A DNA stretch of 64,000 nucleotides, taken from IMG/VR virus record IMGVR_UViG_3300025087_000037, positions 1 through 64,000 of that record; one strand, 5' to 3'. Source of the DNA: a virus. The translations under genes were made by a program, and so were the position numbers. Below the pieces are notes generated by a model that worked only from the letters and a program-made list of their open reading frames with translations, did no database searches and had not been told where the DNA came from. Positions 25,557 through 34,150 of the stretch are shown one piece after another (position 1 is the stretch's first letter; every line of letters starts with the position of its first letter).

Positions 25557-25745
25557 CTAACTATCAATATATTCTTCATCAAAAGATTCATCCCATAATT
25601 GAATTTCTTTTAAACAATCATCACATGTGATCATTTCATATCCGTCTCTACCGCCTTTAAATTTAACTATTTTTCCACAATTAACACATTTAAATTTATT
25701 TTCATCTATCCTATGTTTTTCTAATTCTTCAAAAGAAATAGTCAT
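25557..25745 (-). CDS. Small zinc-ribbon protein
   Basis: The 62-residue product carries CVNC and CDDC separated by about 19 residues (FKCVNCGKIVKF...MITCDDCLKEI), a treble-clef or ribbon zinc site, and an acidic tail. Its ATG overlaps the stop of the preceding small gene (ATGA). Function unknown. Confidence 0.65.
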   Translation of the reverse strand: MTISFEELEKHRIDENKFKCVNCGKIVKFKGGRDGYEMITCDDCLKEIQLWDESFDEEYIDS

Positions 25746-25912
25746 TTTATCCTCATTTCCTTTATTGGAAATAAATAAACAGTTAGTTTTGGGGTTGGAT
25801 CAGTATTTAAAACTGCATCTTGAATTACAAACCATTTGCCTTCCTTTTTTATTTTATTTCCAACTATATCAAGGGGTGATTTCCATGATAAACCTTCTTT
25901 TTCTTTAGCCAT
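25742..25912 (-). CDS. Small hypothetical protein (56 residues)
   Basis: ATG at 25912 has AGAGGG 8 bases upstream, and the frame ends in an ATGA overlap with the zinc-ribbon gene. The product contains LSWKSPLDIVGNKIKKEGKW and a strand-rich second half. The family is unknown. Confidence 0.6.
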   Translation of the reverse strand: MAKEKEGLSWKSPLDIVGNKIKKEGKWFVIQDAVLNTDPTPKLTVYLFPIKEMRIK

Positions 25913-25944
25913 GTAAAACCCTCTTGAGAAAGAGTTTTATTTTT

Positions 25945-25981
25945 AGGCTGGCTCTAGTCATAAGTCGACTAGAGCCAGCCT
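25945..25981. terminator. Hairpin between TAXI-type gene and zinc-ribbon unit
   Basis: AGGCTGGCTCTAGTC (25945-25959) pairs with GACTAGAGCCAGCCT (25967-25981) across 7 bases. It lies 27 bases after the stop of the minus-strand TAXI-type gene; the T-run is on the plus-strand side, so termination direction is uncertain. Confidence 0.65.
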
Positions 25982-26007
25982 TTATTAATTGATCAGTATT
26001 TTAAATT

Positions 26008-26964
26008 CTACTTCAAAGGAACCTCATATTTGATCCAAGAAACTTTTTCAGGGTCTTCCACCTCTTGCCAAGCTGGGTGGGATGCCCTATCTTCTTTAAT
26101 TTCTTCGAGATTCTCAATGATTGCATTCTTTAGAGCAATTAGATCTGCTGCTCTTTTTCCTTTATAATTCCATACAAACAGTTCATTTTGAACAGACAAA
26201 CAGGGAAGCCCAAACAGTCCCAAATTTTTGTAAGAGACTTTTGTCGGAATATAAAAATTTCCCAGTCTTTGAATATCAGAAGGATCAAAAGCTGCAAGGT
26301 TAAACATTTTTCCATCGAGTTTTTCTACCCACGAAAGAGGTTTTCCACCCATAGCCAAAAAGGCGACAACCTCATTGTTTTGGAGTTTTGAAATTCCCTC
26401 TTCAGGTTTGAAAACCTCAATAGCGTCAATGCTTAGCTGAAGACGTTCATTTATAATTGTCGAAGTGGGAAGTGCGCTTCCAAGAACCGCCACTTTCTTT
26501 CCACGGAGATCTCTCATGTCTACAATGATTTGCCTTTGTTCTTTCGAGGATCCATAACCAAGGAACCCTTCAGAACCTTCCTTCAAAAGAATTCCATTTC
26601 TAAGAACAATAATGTGCATTGTATTTGCATGAAGTGACATGAGAGACCTAATATTTTTTGTTACCATTGAATCGGTTCTTTGAACAATATCAATGGTATC
26701 GGACTGTGCAAGACCAACGTCTGCATTTCTTCGAAGAATATTTAGAATATTATCAAATCCACCTGTCGTATTTGAATTCTCGCATAAATTAGGATAATAA
26801 GCGGAAATATTTTTAAACATCTTTGCATATGTATTTTGAGGATTTCCAGTCGAAAAAATCAAATAATTATCGGGGCATGTTTCTGATGGCTCAGTGGCGA
26901 AGCAATAAAAAGGATTAATCAAAAAAGAGATTAGGATGAGAAAACCCAGAACCCAACGTTTCAT
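26008..26964 (-). CDS. TAXI-type periplasmic solute-binding protein
   Basis: The 318-residue product begins with a signal peptide (MKRWVLGFLILISFLINPFYCFA). It continues with the TAXI-family pattern LIFSTGNPQNTYAKMFKNIS, then NTTGGFDNILNILRRNADVGLAQSD and later LRGKKVAVLGSALPTSTII. Such proteins bind small organic anions for TRAP transporters. No TRAP membrane subunits are visible; the next upstream genes are two membrane proteins of unknown type. A binding protein of this kind is unexpected in a phage. It may sense or sequester a periplasmic ligand. Confidence 0.78.
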   Translation of the reverse strand: MKRWVLGFLILISFLINPFYCFATEPSETCPDNYLIFSTGNPQNTYAKMFKNISAYYPNLCENSNTTGGFDNILNILRRNADVGLAQSDTIDIVQRTDSMVTKNIRSLMSLHANTMHIIVLRNGILLKEGSEGFLGYGSSKEQRQIIVDMRDLRGKKVAVLGSALPTSTIINERLQLSIDAIEVFKPEEGISKLQNNEVVAFLAMGGKPLSWVEKLDGKMFNLAAFDPSDIQRLGNFYIPTKVSYKNLGLFGLPCLSVQNELFVWNYKGKRAADLIALKNAIIENLEEIKEDRASHPAWQEVEDPEKVSWIKYEVPLK

Positions 26965-27004
26965 GAAAACTCCTTTTCTCCGGATATCAGTGATTTATAT
27001 AATT

Positions 27005-27172
27005 CTATTTATAAAACTTAGGTCCATTATTTATGGGTTGAGATTGTGTAATATTTTCCTCAGAATAAATTTCATTATTTATTGATTTTGTTTTCATGGA
27101 TCCAAAAATTACAATTCCTATGAGAAATATCATGAGAATCAGGCCTACGATTTTAATAACCTTGTAGTACAT
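27005..27172 (-). CDS. Small single-pass membrane protein (55 residues)
   Basis: ATG at 27172 follows GGAGGG by 3 bases. Residues 5-24 form a transmembrane helix (VIKIVGLILMIFLIGIVIFG), and the rest is a polar tail. It sits between the coiled-coil membrane protein and the TAXI-type gene in one transcript. Its role is unknown, but co-location suggests an envelope complex. Confidence 0.65.
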   Translation of the reverse strand: MYYKVIKIVGLILMIFLIGIVIFGSMKTKSINNEIYSEENITQSQPINNGPKFYK

Positions 27173-27195
27173 TCGCCCTCCTGGAAAAGATGATT

Positions 27196-27924
27196 CTATT
27201 CTCCAGTATTTTCTACCAATAGTTCAGTTTTTGCATGCCTAATAAATTCTCCGTCAATTTCCAAATCTGCAAATGCCCTATCAAAATTTTCCGAAATTGC
27301 ATTGGAGGCTTCTTCAGCCAATAGGTCTCTGGTAATTGTTTCTTTATCAGTTGACGAAACACTCGAAAGTGCATCAGCGCTAGCAATGGCGAATTCTTGT
27401 TGAAATTTTTGTCTTTCTACCTCATTTTTAAATTCAATTAGGGCTTCTTCAAATTTCTTTAGCTTAGCACTTTGCATCTCAAAGAGTTTTCTCATTTTCT
27501 CAAGGGCTTGACGTTCCTTACTCAAATTACAATTGGGATCTCTTTTTTCTCTTTCTTCAATAAGTCTTTGTAATCCCTGAACTTTTGAAAAAAGGACTTT
27601 TGTTCCATTTTTAAATATCGCTACATGTTCTGACCGTGCGATAATGGTATTTTCCAATTGTTCAATCGGGTTTTGTCTTGCTTCAACTTTTCTCATTTTA
27701 ATAATCCAGTTTTCTAATTTTTGTCCCATAAGAGGAATTGTCATAACCACTCCAGTTCCAACAATTCCGATGGCTCCAATTGCAAAGAGACTGACTGCTG
27801 CAACTAGAGCATTATAAATAATAAATGAAAAACCGGCTAAAGCGCCAACCATTGTCAAACCAGTTAATGTTTTGATAGCTACAGCCTTTTTATTTATAGA
27901 TACTTGTGGGAGATGAGGGGTCAT
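27196..27924 (-). CDS. Membrane-anchored coiled-coil protein
   Basis: The 242-residue product has two hydrophobic segments between about residues 16 and 68 (LTGLTMVGALAGFSFIIYNALVAAV, then the IGAIGIVGTGVVMTIPL region). A long charged coiled coil of about 110 residues follows, reminiscent in style of PspA-like proteins though I claim no homology. It heads the membrane/TAXI group on the minus strand. Function unknown; a membrane-stress or scaffold role is possible. Confidence 0.6.
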   Translation of the reverse strand: MTPHLPQVSINKKAVAIKTLTGLTMVGALAGFSFIIYNALVAAVSLFAIGAIGIVGTGVVMTIPLMGQKLENWIIKMRKVEARQNPIEQLENTIIARSEHVAIFKNGTKVLFSKVQGLQRLIEEREKRDPNCNLSKERQALEKMRKLFEMQSAKLKKFEEALIEFKNEVERQKFQQEFAIASADALSSVSSTDKETITRDLLAEEASNAISENFDRAFADLEIDGEFIRHAKTELLVENTGE

Positions 27925-28026
27925 CCTTCATTCCTTTGACGGGATTTATTAGGGGAGAATTTATTTCACTCTTAATTTTTTTAATGTCTTTAAAATTAAA
28001 TATAATCGGAGGATTTAATTCAATCT

Positions 28027-28266
28027 TCAAAGTTTTTCTCGAGGAAAAATTTCAGTGAAAAATCTAAATTTTTTAAAGTCTTCATGAAGAGAGTCATAAC
28101 ATCCATTTATAGTATAAATGAACAATTTATCTTTTTCTTCTAAAGGAATAATTCTTTTTACAAAAACCCAATTAGATTCATTTGTATCTTCATCCGTTTC
28201 TAGATAAAGAATACTATACTTTTTATTAAAAGAATCTAAAATATATTTTACTTGTTCTTTTGTCAT
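28027..28266 (-). CDS. Hypothetical protein
   Basis: The 79-residue product starts MTKEQVKYILDSFNKKY; the longer in-frame extension runs through tRNA-Leu and is rejected. Its ATG overlaps the stop of the tiny membrane gene upstream (ATGA). Mixed strand and helix pattern; family unknown. Confidence 0.6.
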   Translation of the reverse strand: MTKEQVKYILDSFNKKYSILYLETDEDTNESNWVFVKRIIPLEEKDKLFIYTINGCYDSLHEDFKKFRFFTEIFPREKL

Positions 28267-28340
28267 TTGGTTTTCGTTCCTAAATAACCAGCTAAAATAA
28301 CTATTGCTACAATCGCTAAAAGAATTAATCCAAAAGCCAT
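28263..28340 (-). CDS. Tiny membrane protein (25 residues)
   Basis: ATG at 28340 is preceded by GAAAGGAACGA. The product, MAFGLILLAIVAIVILAGY plus GTKTK, is one transmembrane helix with a basic end. The stop overlaps the next start (ATGA). The size is below usual thresholds, but the ribosome-binding site, overlap and composition make it credible. Confidence 0.55.
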   Translation of the reverse strand: MAFGLILLAIVAIVILAGYLGTKTK

Positions 28341-28367
28341 TCGTTCCTTTCCTTTCTAGATATTTTT

Positions 28368-28457
28368 TGGTGCCGAGGACGGGAGTCGAACCCGTACAGG
28401 GATTTCTCCACCGAGGGATTTTAAGTCCCTTGCGTCTACCAGTTCCGCCACCCCGGC
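28368..28457 (-). tRNA. tRNA-Leu (TAA)
   Basis: A class II tRNA: acceptor GCCGGGG/CCTCGGC with ACCA encoded, D-arm GGCGGAACTGGTAGACGC, anticodon stem AGGGA/TCCCT with loop CTTAAAA giving TAA, long variable arm, T-arm ACGGG-TTCGACT-CCCGT. Confidence 0.95.
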
Positions 28458-28476
28458 ACAAGATTATATTAGACTT

Positions 28477-29808
28477 TTAACAGATTGAATTGAAAAAGGT
28501 TTTATCTATATGTTTAGGGCCAAAAGATAATATTTTGATAGGAACTTCAGTTTCTTCTCTTATAAATCTAAAAAATTTACTTTCCCATCCCCTTCCTTGA
28601 AAAGTTTCATAAGAGGGTTTAACAAAAGGTAAATATTTTGTAAGAAAGTTCTCTTCTGAAAGATCATATATTTCATTAGATTGAATATATTCGAAAAACA
28701 ATTTATCTATATTTTTTAGTTCATCAAAAACATAATTTGTACAAACCTTTATTTTATCCATTTTATTAAGAAGATCAATATGGGTCAAAGCAATTCCATC
28801 TAAACCATTCGAAATATTTAAAGAATATTTCAAAGCAACTAAATCTAAATGTCCAATTCTAAATTTTCCCTGCCATCCATTATTTACATTATGTTTATCA
28901 AAAAATCTTAGAGATTCATCTTCTGTAATTAATGGGCCATTACCATGTCTTGTGGTAAAAATTCTTGAAATGCCAATCATTTGAATATTTTCAATATCTT
29001 TAAAATCTATCGGATTAATGGCAACATGTCTTTTTGTTACATATGGCAAGACCCCATATCTTGGGTCAAGAAGATTTCCTTGGGAGCTCTCAAAGATTAT
29101 AACATCATTTGAAATTTCATCGAGCTTTTCAAAAGGAAGATTATGAACATGACTTTCAATATATACTTTAAATTTTTTATATTCAGAATGTAAAAATTTA
29201 ATATATTTTTTATTTATAAAAGTACTAATAATTTTATCTTCTCGTATTGAAGAAGGAAATTCATCTAACAATTCATTTAAAATAAAATTGATTTTATCAA
29301 GCAAATATTTATCAGGTTTAAATAAATCAATGACTTTCAAAGTTGGGATATTTTTTTGTTTAGACCTTACATATTCTCCAACTCCAGCACCGCATGTGCT
29401 AAATTTTTTAACCCTATCATATTCTCTTTTTCTGCCGAATAAAACATGAAAAGGAAGAATCAATTCACAATTTTCATGGATATCTATTCTTTCCCAAATA
29501 TTTCTCGTTTTTGTATTTAATACTTTCGCTTCTTCCATCATAGTCAAAGGGTCAAAAACCATATCTTCTGAATAAACGGTATTTGACTTTAAGTTTGATA
29601 AAGAATTGGAACCGAAGTGACTAAAACAATGATGAATATTTTTATTTATAACATTATGAGCGGCTTGATGTGCTCCATTAAATCGAATAGCTGTTGAAGG
29701 CCCAAACTTATGTCCAAGGGCATCAATAATACTTCCTTTTCCTTCATCTCCATAATTTAAGCCGAAAATCAAAAAACATTTTTTTCCTTTAAATATTTTA
29801 TTATTCAT
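28477..29808 (-). CDS. Adenylosuccinate synthetase (PurA)-like protein
   Basis: The 443-residue protein keeps the PurA core: FGLNYGDEGKGSIID with the catalytic Asp at residue 21, FNGAHQAAHNV with His51, then FESSQGNLLDPRYGVLPYVT, TTRHGNGPLITEDESL and IGHLDLVALKYSLNI. PurA joins IMP and aspartate using GTP. Phage PurZ relatives act on dGMP in the 2-aminoadenine pathway but usually lose this Asp, which is retained here as in PurZ0-type enzymes. No DatZ, MazZ or family A polymerase is visible, so a Z-genome is not supported. It overlaps the PK-like gene by 8 bases. The substrate is unknown. Confidence 0.82.
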   Translation of the reverse strand: MNNKIFKGKKCFLIFGLNYGDEGKGSIIDALGHKFGPSTAIRFNGAHQAAHNVINKNIHHCFSHFGSNSLSNLKSNTVYSEDMVFDPLTMMEEAKVLNTKTRNIWERIDIHENCELILPFHVLFGRKREYDRVKKFSTCGAGVGEYVRSKQKNIPTLKVIDLFKPDKYLLDKINFILNELLDEFPSSIREDKIISTFINKKYIKFLHSEYKKFKVYIESHVHNLPFEKLDEISNDVIIFESSQGNLLDPRYGVLPYVTKRHVAINPIDFKDIENIQMIGISRIFTTRHGNGPLITEDESLRFFDKHNVNNGWQGKFRIGHLDLVALKYSLNISNGLDGIALTHIDLLNKMDKIKVCTNYVFDELKNIDKLFFEYIQSNEIYDLSEENFLTKYLPFVKPSYETFQGRGWESKFFRFIREETEVPIKILSFGPKHIDKTFFNSIC

Positions 29809-30709
29809 TTTTATATTCAGGATTGAAAGGATATATATAGTTTGGAGTGATTACCGCTTTATGAGATATTTCATCCCCCAAAAGAAAATTTTTATAACCA
29901 AGAGATTTCATAAATTTTATATCCATAAAATTAGCCATATTATTTGGTTCTACATCTAAAGGAAGGTCTGTCGCTAAAATAGCTTCAGGATCCTTTTTAA
30001 TAATAAAGTCTAAATAAAGGGTGAAGAAATTTATATCATTTAATGAATTTATAAATAAATCTTGCCTCGCTGCCATCAAATTACATTTTAAATCAGAAAG
30101 ATTTTTAGGGCTTATGGTTGTCAAAAGACGAAGCCCTTCCATTGATTCGATTTTTAATATAAGATTAGATTCTGGATAAAGATCTCTTATTATCTGCAGA
30201 TCTTCATATTTTTCAAAAAAGGAAATCATAAAATTCTGACAAGAAAACTCTTTACAAGCCTTAATAAATTCTAAATCTTCATTAGTTAAAAACCCGTCAA
30301 CCTTTAAATTTTTTCCAATGATATTAACTGATTGCCCTTTTCCTACAGCATACCTCGGAATAGGGTCAACAAAAATTTTATTTCCAACTATTGATTTAAT
30401 TTCACTTGGTTCAGAAGAACCTCTGAAATATATTGTAGCGGGGAGATCAACTTTTACATTATGATTTAATAATATATCTCCATATTTTGGAAACGCCCAT
30501 TCAAGAATTCTTAATTGCCTTCCTTTAAGATCAACCCATAAATTTTTATCAAATCTTATGCATTCTCGTGTCAAAAATTCTATTGTTTTAAAAGGAGTTA
30601 GATCCGAAGTACATCCGGTATTATATCTAACATTTTTAATTTTTTCATTTTTTAAAATATCATAAAGAATTTTTGTTTGATATATTGGAGGTAAAGTACA
30701 ATATAGCAA
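29801..30709 (-). CDS. Pyruvate-kinase-like TIM-barrel protein
   Basis: The 302-residue protein resembles the pyruvate kinase/HpcH barrel. It has an N-terminal CTLPP strand, LWVDLKGRQLRI (compare the DLKGPEIR loop), a beta-domain-like middle, LTNEDLEFIKACKEFSCQNFMISF, LILKIESMEGLRLL (the catalytic Lys-Ile-Glu strand) and NLMAARQDLFI (compare ARGDLG). It lacks the C-terminal allosteric domain of true pyruvate kinase. A TTG start at 30709 is used. Overlap with the PurA-like gene indicates joint action, perhaps synthesis of a nucleotide-like metabolite, which is inference. Confidence 0.72.
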   Translation of the reverse strand: MLYCTLPPIYQTKILYDILKNEKIKNVRYNTGCTSDLTPFKTIEFLTRECIRFDKNLWVDLKGRQLRILEWAFPKYGDILLNHNVKVDLPATIYFRGSSEPSEIKSIVGNKIFVDPIPRYAVGKGQSVNIIGKNLKVDGFLTNEDLEFIKACKEFSCQNFMISFFEKYEDLQIIRDLYPESNLILKIESMEGLRLLTTISPKNLSDLKCNLMAARQDLFINSLNDINFFTLYLDFIIKKDPEAILATDLPLDVEPNNMANFMDIKFMKSLGYKNFLLGDEISHKAVITPNYIYPFNPEYKNE

Positions 30710-30710
30710 T

Positions 30711-31676
30711 TTATAATTTTCTTATAGAACTTTTTCTAGAAATATTTGATTGTTCAGGAAGTTTATTTATAGGAACCGAGGGAACTAATGATCTACAAAA
30801 TTCTCCAAGACTATTAGAAACATTTTCAATTCTTTCATTTGTTTGTTTTCTATTTTTCATATCATCAATATAACTTGACATATCTCTTGAATTATAAGCC
30901 ATGGCTATAATTCCCAAAATAATATCGATCACAGATTTTTCTTCTTTTAGAAGAATAATATTTTGAGAAGGAAGCATTGCTTTCCAAGAGCGAATAATAC
31001 TTTCTTCAAAATCAAATCCCTGATATTTATTTAACAAAACAAAAACATTATTTTTAAATTTTTTCATAAGTTTCGTAAATATTGTTTTTGAGGGGATTTC
31101 ATTGTTAAGGGTAATATTTAAGATTGATGAACTTATTCTATTTGTTAAATATGAATATGGACTTTCATCAGCGAGAAAGAAAAAGAATGGAAATACATCT
31201 TTATGGGTTAATTTACATTTTTCATTAAAGTACTCAGCAGCCAATTCATAAGTTTCCGTTTGTTGCCCACCACCACTTCCCTCTAGATATAATTTTTCAA
31301 TCCATTTTTCATTTTCAATTCCATAAGCAAAATCAGAAATTTGTAAAGGGGCTGAATCACAATATGCATCTCCAACTGCGGAGAAGGAAAGTTCAAATTC
31401 ATCTTTTGGCAAATAACCTTGTTGTTCAATTTGTCCATGTAACATTGGGGCCTTGTCATAAAATACCTTTGCAAAATTTATATTTGATCCCGTAACGTCA
31501 AGCATCAATACAATTGGATGTTTAGCCGAACATACAATATTTCTTTTTGGGTCTAAATCTTTATGTAATTCCTCAGATTTAAAAATTGTATTGGAAACTG
31601 TTGAGGCCATACCACTGCCAAAATTGGAAGATGACCTACTGCCATAGACAGGTCTGTCATATGATGAGCCGCCCAT
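30711..31676 (-). CDS. VWA-domain protein of the signalling cluster
   Basis: The 321-residue product has a Gly/Ser-rich N-terminus and then a VWA domain with MIDAS-like D60-V-T-G-S64 (PIVLMLDVTGSNINFAK). FSAVGDAYCDSAPLQISDF and EGSGGGQQTETYELAAEYF follow, a pattern I have seen in VWA proteins paired with kinases and AAA ATPases. It lies one base from the pseudokinase and one from the PK-like gene, so all are one operon. It probably acts as the metal-dependent adaptor of the complex. Confidence 0.78.
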   Translation of the reverse strand: MGGSSYDRPVYGSRSSSNFGSGMASTVSNTIFKSEELHKDLDPKRNIVCSAKHPIVLMLDVTGSNINFAKVFYDKAPMLHGQIEQQGYLPKDEFELSFSAVGDAYCDSAPLQISDFAYGIENEKWIEKLYLEGSGGGQQTETYELAAEYFNEKCKLTHKDVFPFFFFLADESPYSYLTNRISSSILNITLNNEIPSKTIFTKLMKKFKNNVFVLLNKYQGFDFEESIIRSWKAMLPSQNIILLKEEKSVIDIILGIIAMAYNSRDMSSYIDDMKNRKQTNERIENVSNSLGEFCRSLVPSVPINKLPEQSNISRKSSIRKL

Positions 31677-31677
31677 T

Positions 31678-32769
31678 TCATATTCCCTTCCCTGGAACTT
31701 TATCTAAGAAATCTCTAAAACGATCTGGTCCAAAATATTTGGTTCTAATTTTTTCTAATTTTTCCCATTCTTGAAAACAATCATCAGATCTTTTTTTAGG
31801 ATTTGACTCAACCATTTTTTGAATTAGAGAATCAAAATCTGGATAATCTTTTATATTTTTTTGATAATTATTTTCATTGTTTCCTGACAACAAATATATC
31901 ATAGATTTTCCTATTGAGAATAAATCAGTTCTTGGATGGGGTGAAAGGTCTTTAGTTATTTCTGGAGCTGAAAAATCATTTAATAAACTATATTTTGCAT
32001 CATTTGAATTAGCATCTTGGATCGCTCCGCAAAAATCAATTATGGTTACGTTATGATTATAATGGGTTACAATTAAATTTGAAGGTTCAATGAGGCCATG
32101 AATAATTAATTTTGAATGTAAATTACCACAGGCTGATAAAATTCTTTCAAGTATCCATACAGCATTCGAAACAGAAATTCCTTCAGTATAAAAATTTTGT
32201 AAAGTACAAAAATCAAACCCCTCAATATATTTAGTTACATTGGCTAAAGAATCATCTGAAAATTTAAAATGATCTAAATAAACAGGAAATGACAATGGGT
32301 TTAAATTTTTTTGAATATGTATTAACATTTCTTTTTCATGTAAAATTAAATCATTGGAATCTTTTGAAACCTTCATACAAACTTTTATTTTTGCTCCGGT
32401 GTGATATTCTCGATCACATAAATAAATATTTGAGAAATCTCCTTCTATCATATGTTTTAAAATATGATAAGTTTTATCATTTATTTTAAATATACTTTCA
32501 TTTTTATCCATTCGTTTAAAAGGAATATTATTATCGAGACAAAAAAGTACAAGGTCTTTTAATTCAGTTAAATGTCTAAATGCTTCATTTGACAATTCTT
32601 GTTCTTTACTTGTCATAGGATTACATTTATCTGGATGGAGAATAAACAAAAATGATCGATAGCACGAAATAATTTCTTTTTTGCCTTGATAAAGTATCCC
32701 ACCAAAAAGATCTTTTGGATCAATGATTTTTAAAATTTTTTCACAAAAATCTTTTTGTTCTTGATCCAA
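31678..32769 (-). CDS. J-domain / protein-kinase-like fusion (probable pseudokinase)
   Basis: The 363-residue protein has an N-terminal J-like domain with YRSFLFILHPDKCN (H45-P46-D47). A kinase-like domain of about 95-345 follows: glycine-loop region near 106-118, VAIK-type Lys133, Glu145, and DFC at 245-247 in place of DFG. The catalytic loop reads HGLIEPSN (224-231), so the HRD aspartate and the following lysine are replaced. Catalysis is therefore doubtful and a pseudokinase or scaffold role is likely. The HPD suggests recruitment of an Hsp70. It is 3 bases from the AAA ATPase gene. Confidence 0.8.
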   Translation of the reverse strand: MDQEQKDFCEKILKIIDPKDLFGGILYQGKKEIISCYRSFLFILHPDKCNPMTSKEQELSNEAFRHLTELKDLVLFCLDNNIPFKRMDKNESIFKINDKTYHILKHMIEGDFSNIYLCDREYHTGAKIKVCMKVSKDSNDLILHEKEMLIHIQKNLNPLSFPVYLDHFKFSDDSLANVTKYIEGFDFCTLQNFYTEGISVSNAVWILERILSACGNLHSKLIIHGLIEPSNLIVTHYNHNVTIIDFCGAIQDANSNDAKYSLLNDFSAPEITKDLSPHPRTDLFSIGKSMIYLLSGNNENNYQKNIKDYPDFDSLIQKMVESNPKKRSDDCFQEWEKLEKIRTKYFGPDRFRDFLDKVPGKGI

Positions 32770-32772
32770 GTC

Positions 32773-34083
32773 TTATATCTTCTCCTTCCAAAATAGATTC
32801 AAGGCTAAAGTTGAACATCTCTCTTGAAATTGTGCTCCGGTATCTCCATCTCCATCTTGAACTATTTTATTTATTTCATCAGGAAAATCAGAAAGGATTC
32901 TTTCAGCGATTTCTAATCTACATTTTTCATCAAGAATTGTTAAATGAATAATTCTATCTATTCTTCCGGGCCTTATTGTCATTTTTCCATTTGAGACTTT
33001 TGAAGCGATTGCGTCATCTAAATGATCTATATTATTTGTAGTTATGAAAGTTAAAATTCCATTTGAATTATAAATTCCATCTATGCAATTTAATAGACAA
33101 TCAAATGAAAGAGGTTTTTTTAACATGTCTTGTTTTGATATATTTTCTCTTTTTTTGAACGTTGCGTCAATATCTTCAAAAAGTGCAATACAAGGAGAAT
33201 TAGAAAGCATTTCATTCCAATTTGTTATAAGCTCTTCATTTGATAAAGTTGATAAATCAAAAGACCAAATGGGAAAATCAAATTCTTGCCCAAGAGAACG
33301 AACTAAAGATGTTTTTCCTGTTCCGGGCAAACCATATAATAATATTCCTCTTTTCCAAGGAATTCCTTTTTCTTTAAACCAATCTCTACTTTCTTTCCAT
33401 GTTTTTATTTCGTTAATAATATTTTTTATTTCTTCAGGAAACGCCAAATTTTTTATTGGTGTATTATGAATTGAAGAAGTTATATCATCGAGATCAAAAT
33501 TAAGTATTCTTTTTGATCTAAAAAAATATGAATCTTGTGAAAAATCTATATTATTTTGATTCGGTTGAGAACGCTCAATTGAAGGAGATTTCCCCATTAC
33601 TCTGGTTACAAAAAACCTTTGAGGAAAATTGCCCGCATTGTCATTAAATTCTTTTACTATTTCAGAAATAAATTTATCTGGATCTAAAGTTCCCCTTAAA
33701 AAAGTTATAGTAAAAGAAATGTTATATTCTTCATTTCTAATATGTTTTTGTACTCCATTTATAAATAAAATTTTAAATCCATTTCTAAATATTAAATTAG
33801 GAGCATTAATTTTTTGATAAGAAACGAGAACATTTCTATCTTTTGATTTAGAAAATGTGAAAACAGAATTATAAGTTTTATTTAAGATTTTTAAAGGCTT
33901 ATAATTTTTTAGTATATTTGAGATTGCTAAATCTATTAAATTATTATTTTCAATTTTTACTGTCACAAAAATTAAACTAAATAAATGTTGAAGAATGGTT
34001 TTCACTTTTTCCCAAAATGCTGCAATGAAGCCGGCTGCGGCACCTCCCAATAAGATAGAACTTCCTGAAAGATTTTCTAGCAT
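32773..34083 (-). CDS. BCS1-like AAA ATPase, membrane-anchored
   Basis: The 436-residue protein has an N-terminal Gly-rich hydrophobic segment (about 9-24) and a second (33-42), a beta-rich linker domain, and a BCS1-type AAA module. The module comprises Walker A GLPGTGKT (251-258), Walker B LFEDID (301-306), sensor 1 TTN (348-350) and RPGRID (371-376) with the arginine finger. All ATPase residues are present. BCS1-like proteins translocate or remodel folded proteins at membranes. It likely drives the AAA/pseudokinase/VWA assembly. ATG 34083 follows GGAG. Confidence 0.88.
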   Translation of the reverse strand: MLENLSGSSILLGGAAAGFIAAFWEKVKTILQHLFSLIFVTVKIENNNLIDLAISNILKNYKPLKILNKTYNSVFTFSKSKDRNVLVSYQKINAPNLIFRNGFKILFINGVQKHIRNEEYNISFTITFLRGTLDPDKFISEIVKEFNDNAGNFPQRFFVTRVMGKSPSIERSQPNQNNIDFSQDSYFFRSKRILNFDLDDITSSIHNTPIKNLAFPEEIKNIINEIKTWKESRDWFKEKGIPWKRGILLYGLPGTGKTSLVRSLGQEFDFPIWSFDLSTLSNEELITNWNEMLSNSPCIALFEDIDATFKKRENISKQDMLKKPLSFDCLLNCIDGIYNSNGILTFITTNNIDHLDDAIASKVSNGKMTIRPGRIDRIIHLTILDEKCRLEIAERILSDFPDEINKIVQDGDGDTGAQFQERCSTLALNLFWKEKI

Positions 34084-34107
34084 CTTTTCTCCTTAACCTG
34101 GTCTGGA

Positions 34108-34143
34108 GGGGCCCCTCATGAGAAAAGTCTCACAAGGGGCCCC
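34108..34143. terminator. GC-rich hairpin upstream of AAA gene
   Basis: GGGGCCCCT (34108-34116) pairs with AGGGGCCCC (34135-34143), with an inner AGA/TCT pairing. It lies 25 bases before the AAA ATPase start on the minus strand. It may attenuate or protect the downstream message. Confidence 0.7.
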
Positions 34144-34150
34144 ATACAAT

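Noticed and set aside
28267-28461. N-terminal extension of the 28027 gene
   Set aside because: It runs through tRNA-Leu and the tiny membrane gene; the ATG at 28266 has the ATGA overlap.
28477-29808. PurZ and a 2-aminoadenine (Z) genome
   Set aside because: The catalytic Asp is retained, the polymerase is family B, and no DatZ or MazZ candidate is visible. PurZ0-type activity remains open.
31678-32769. Active Ser/Thr kinase
   Set aside because: The HRD aspartate is replaced in HGLIEPSN, so activity is not claimed.
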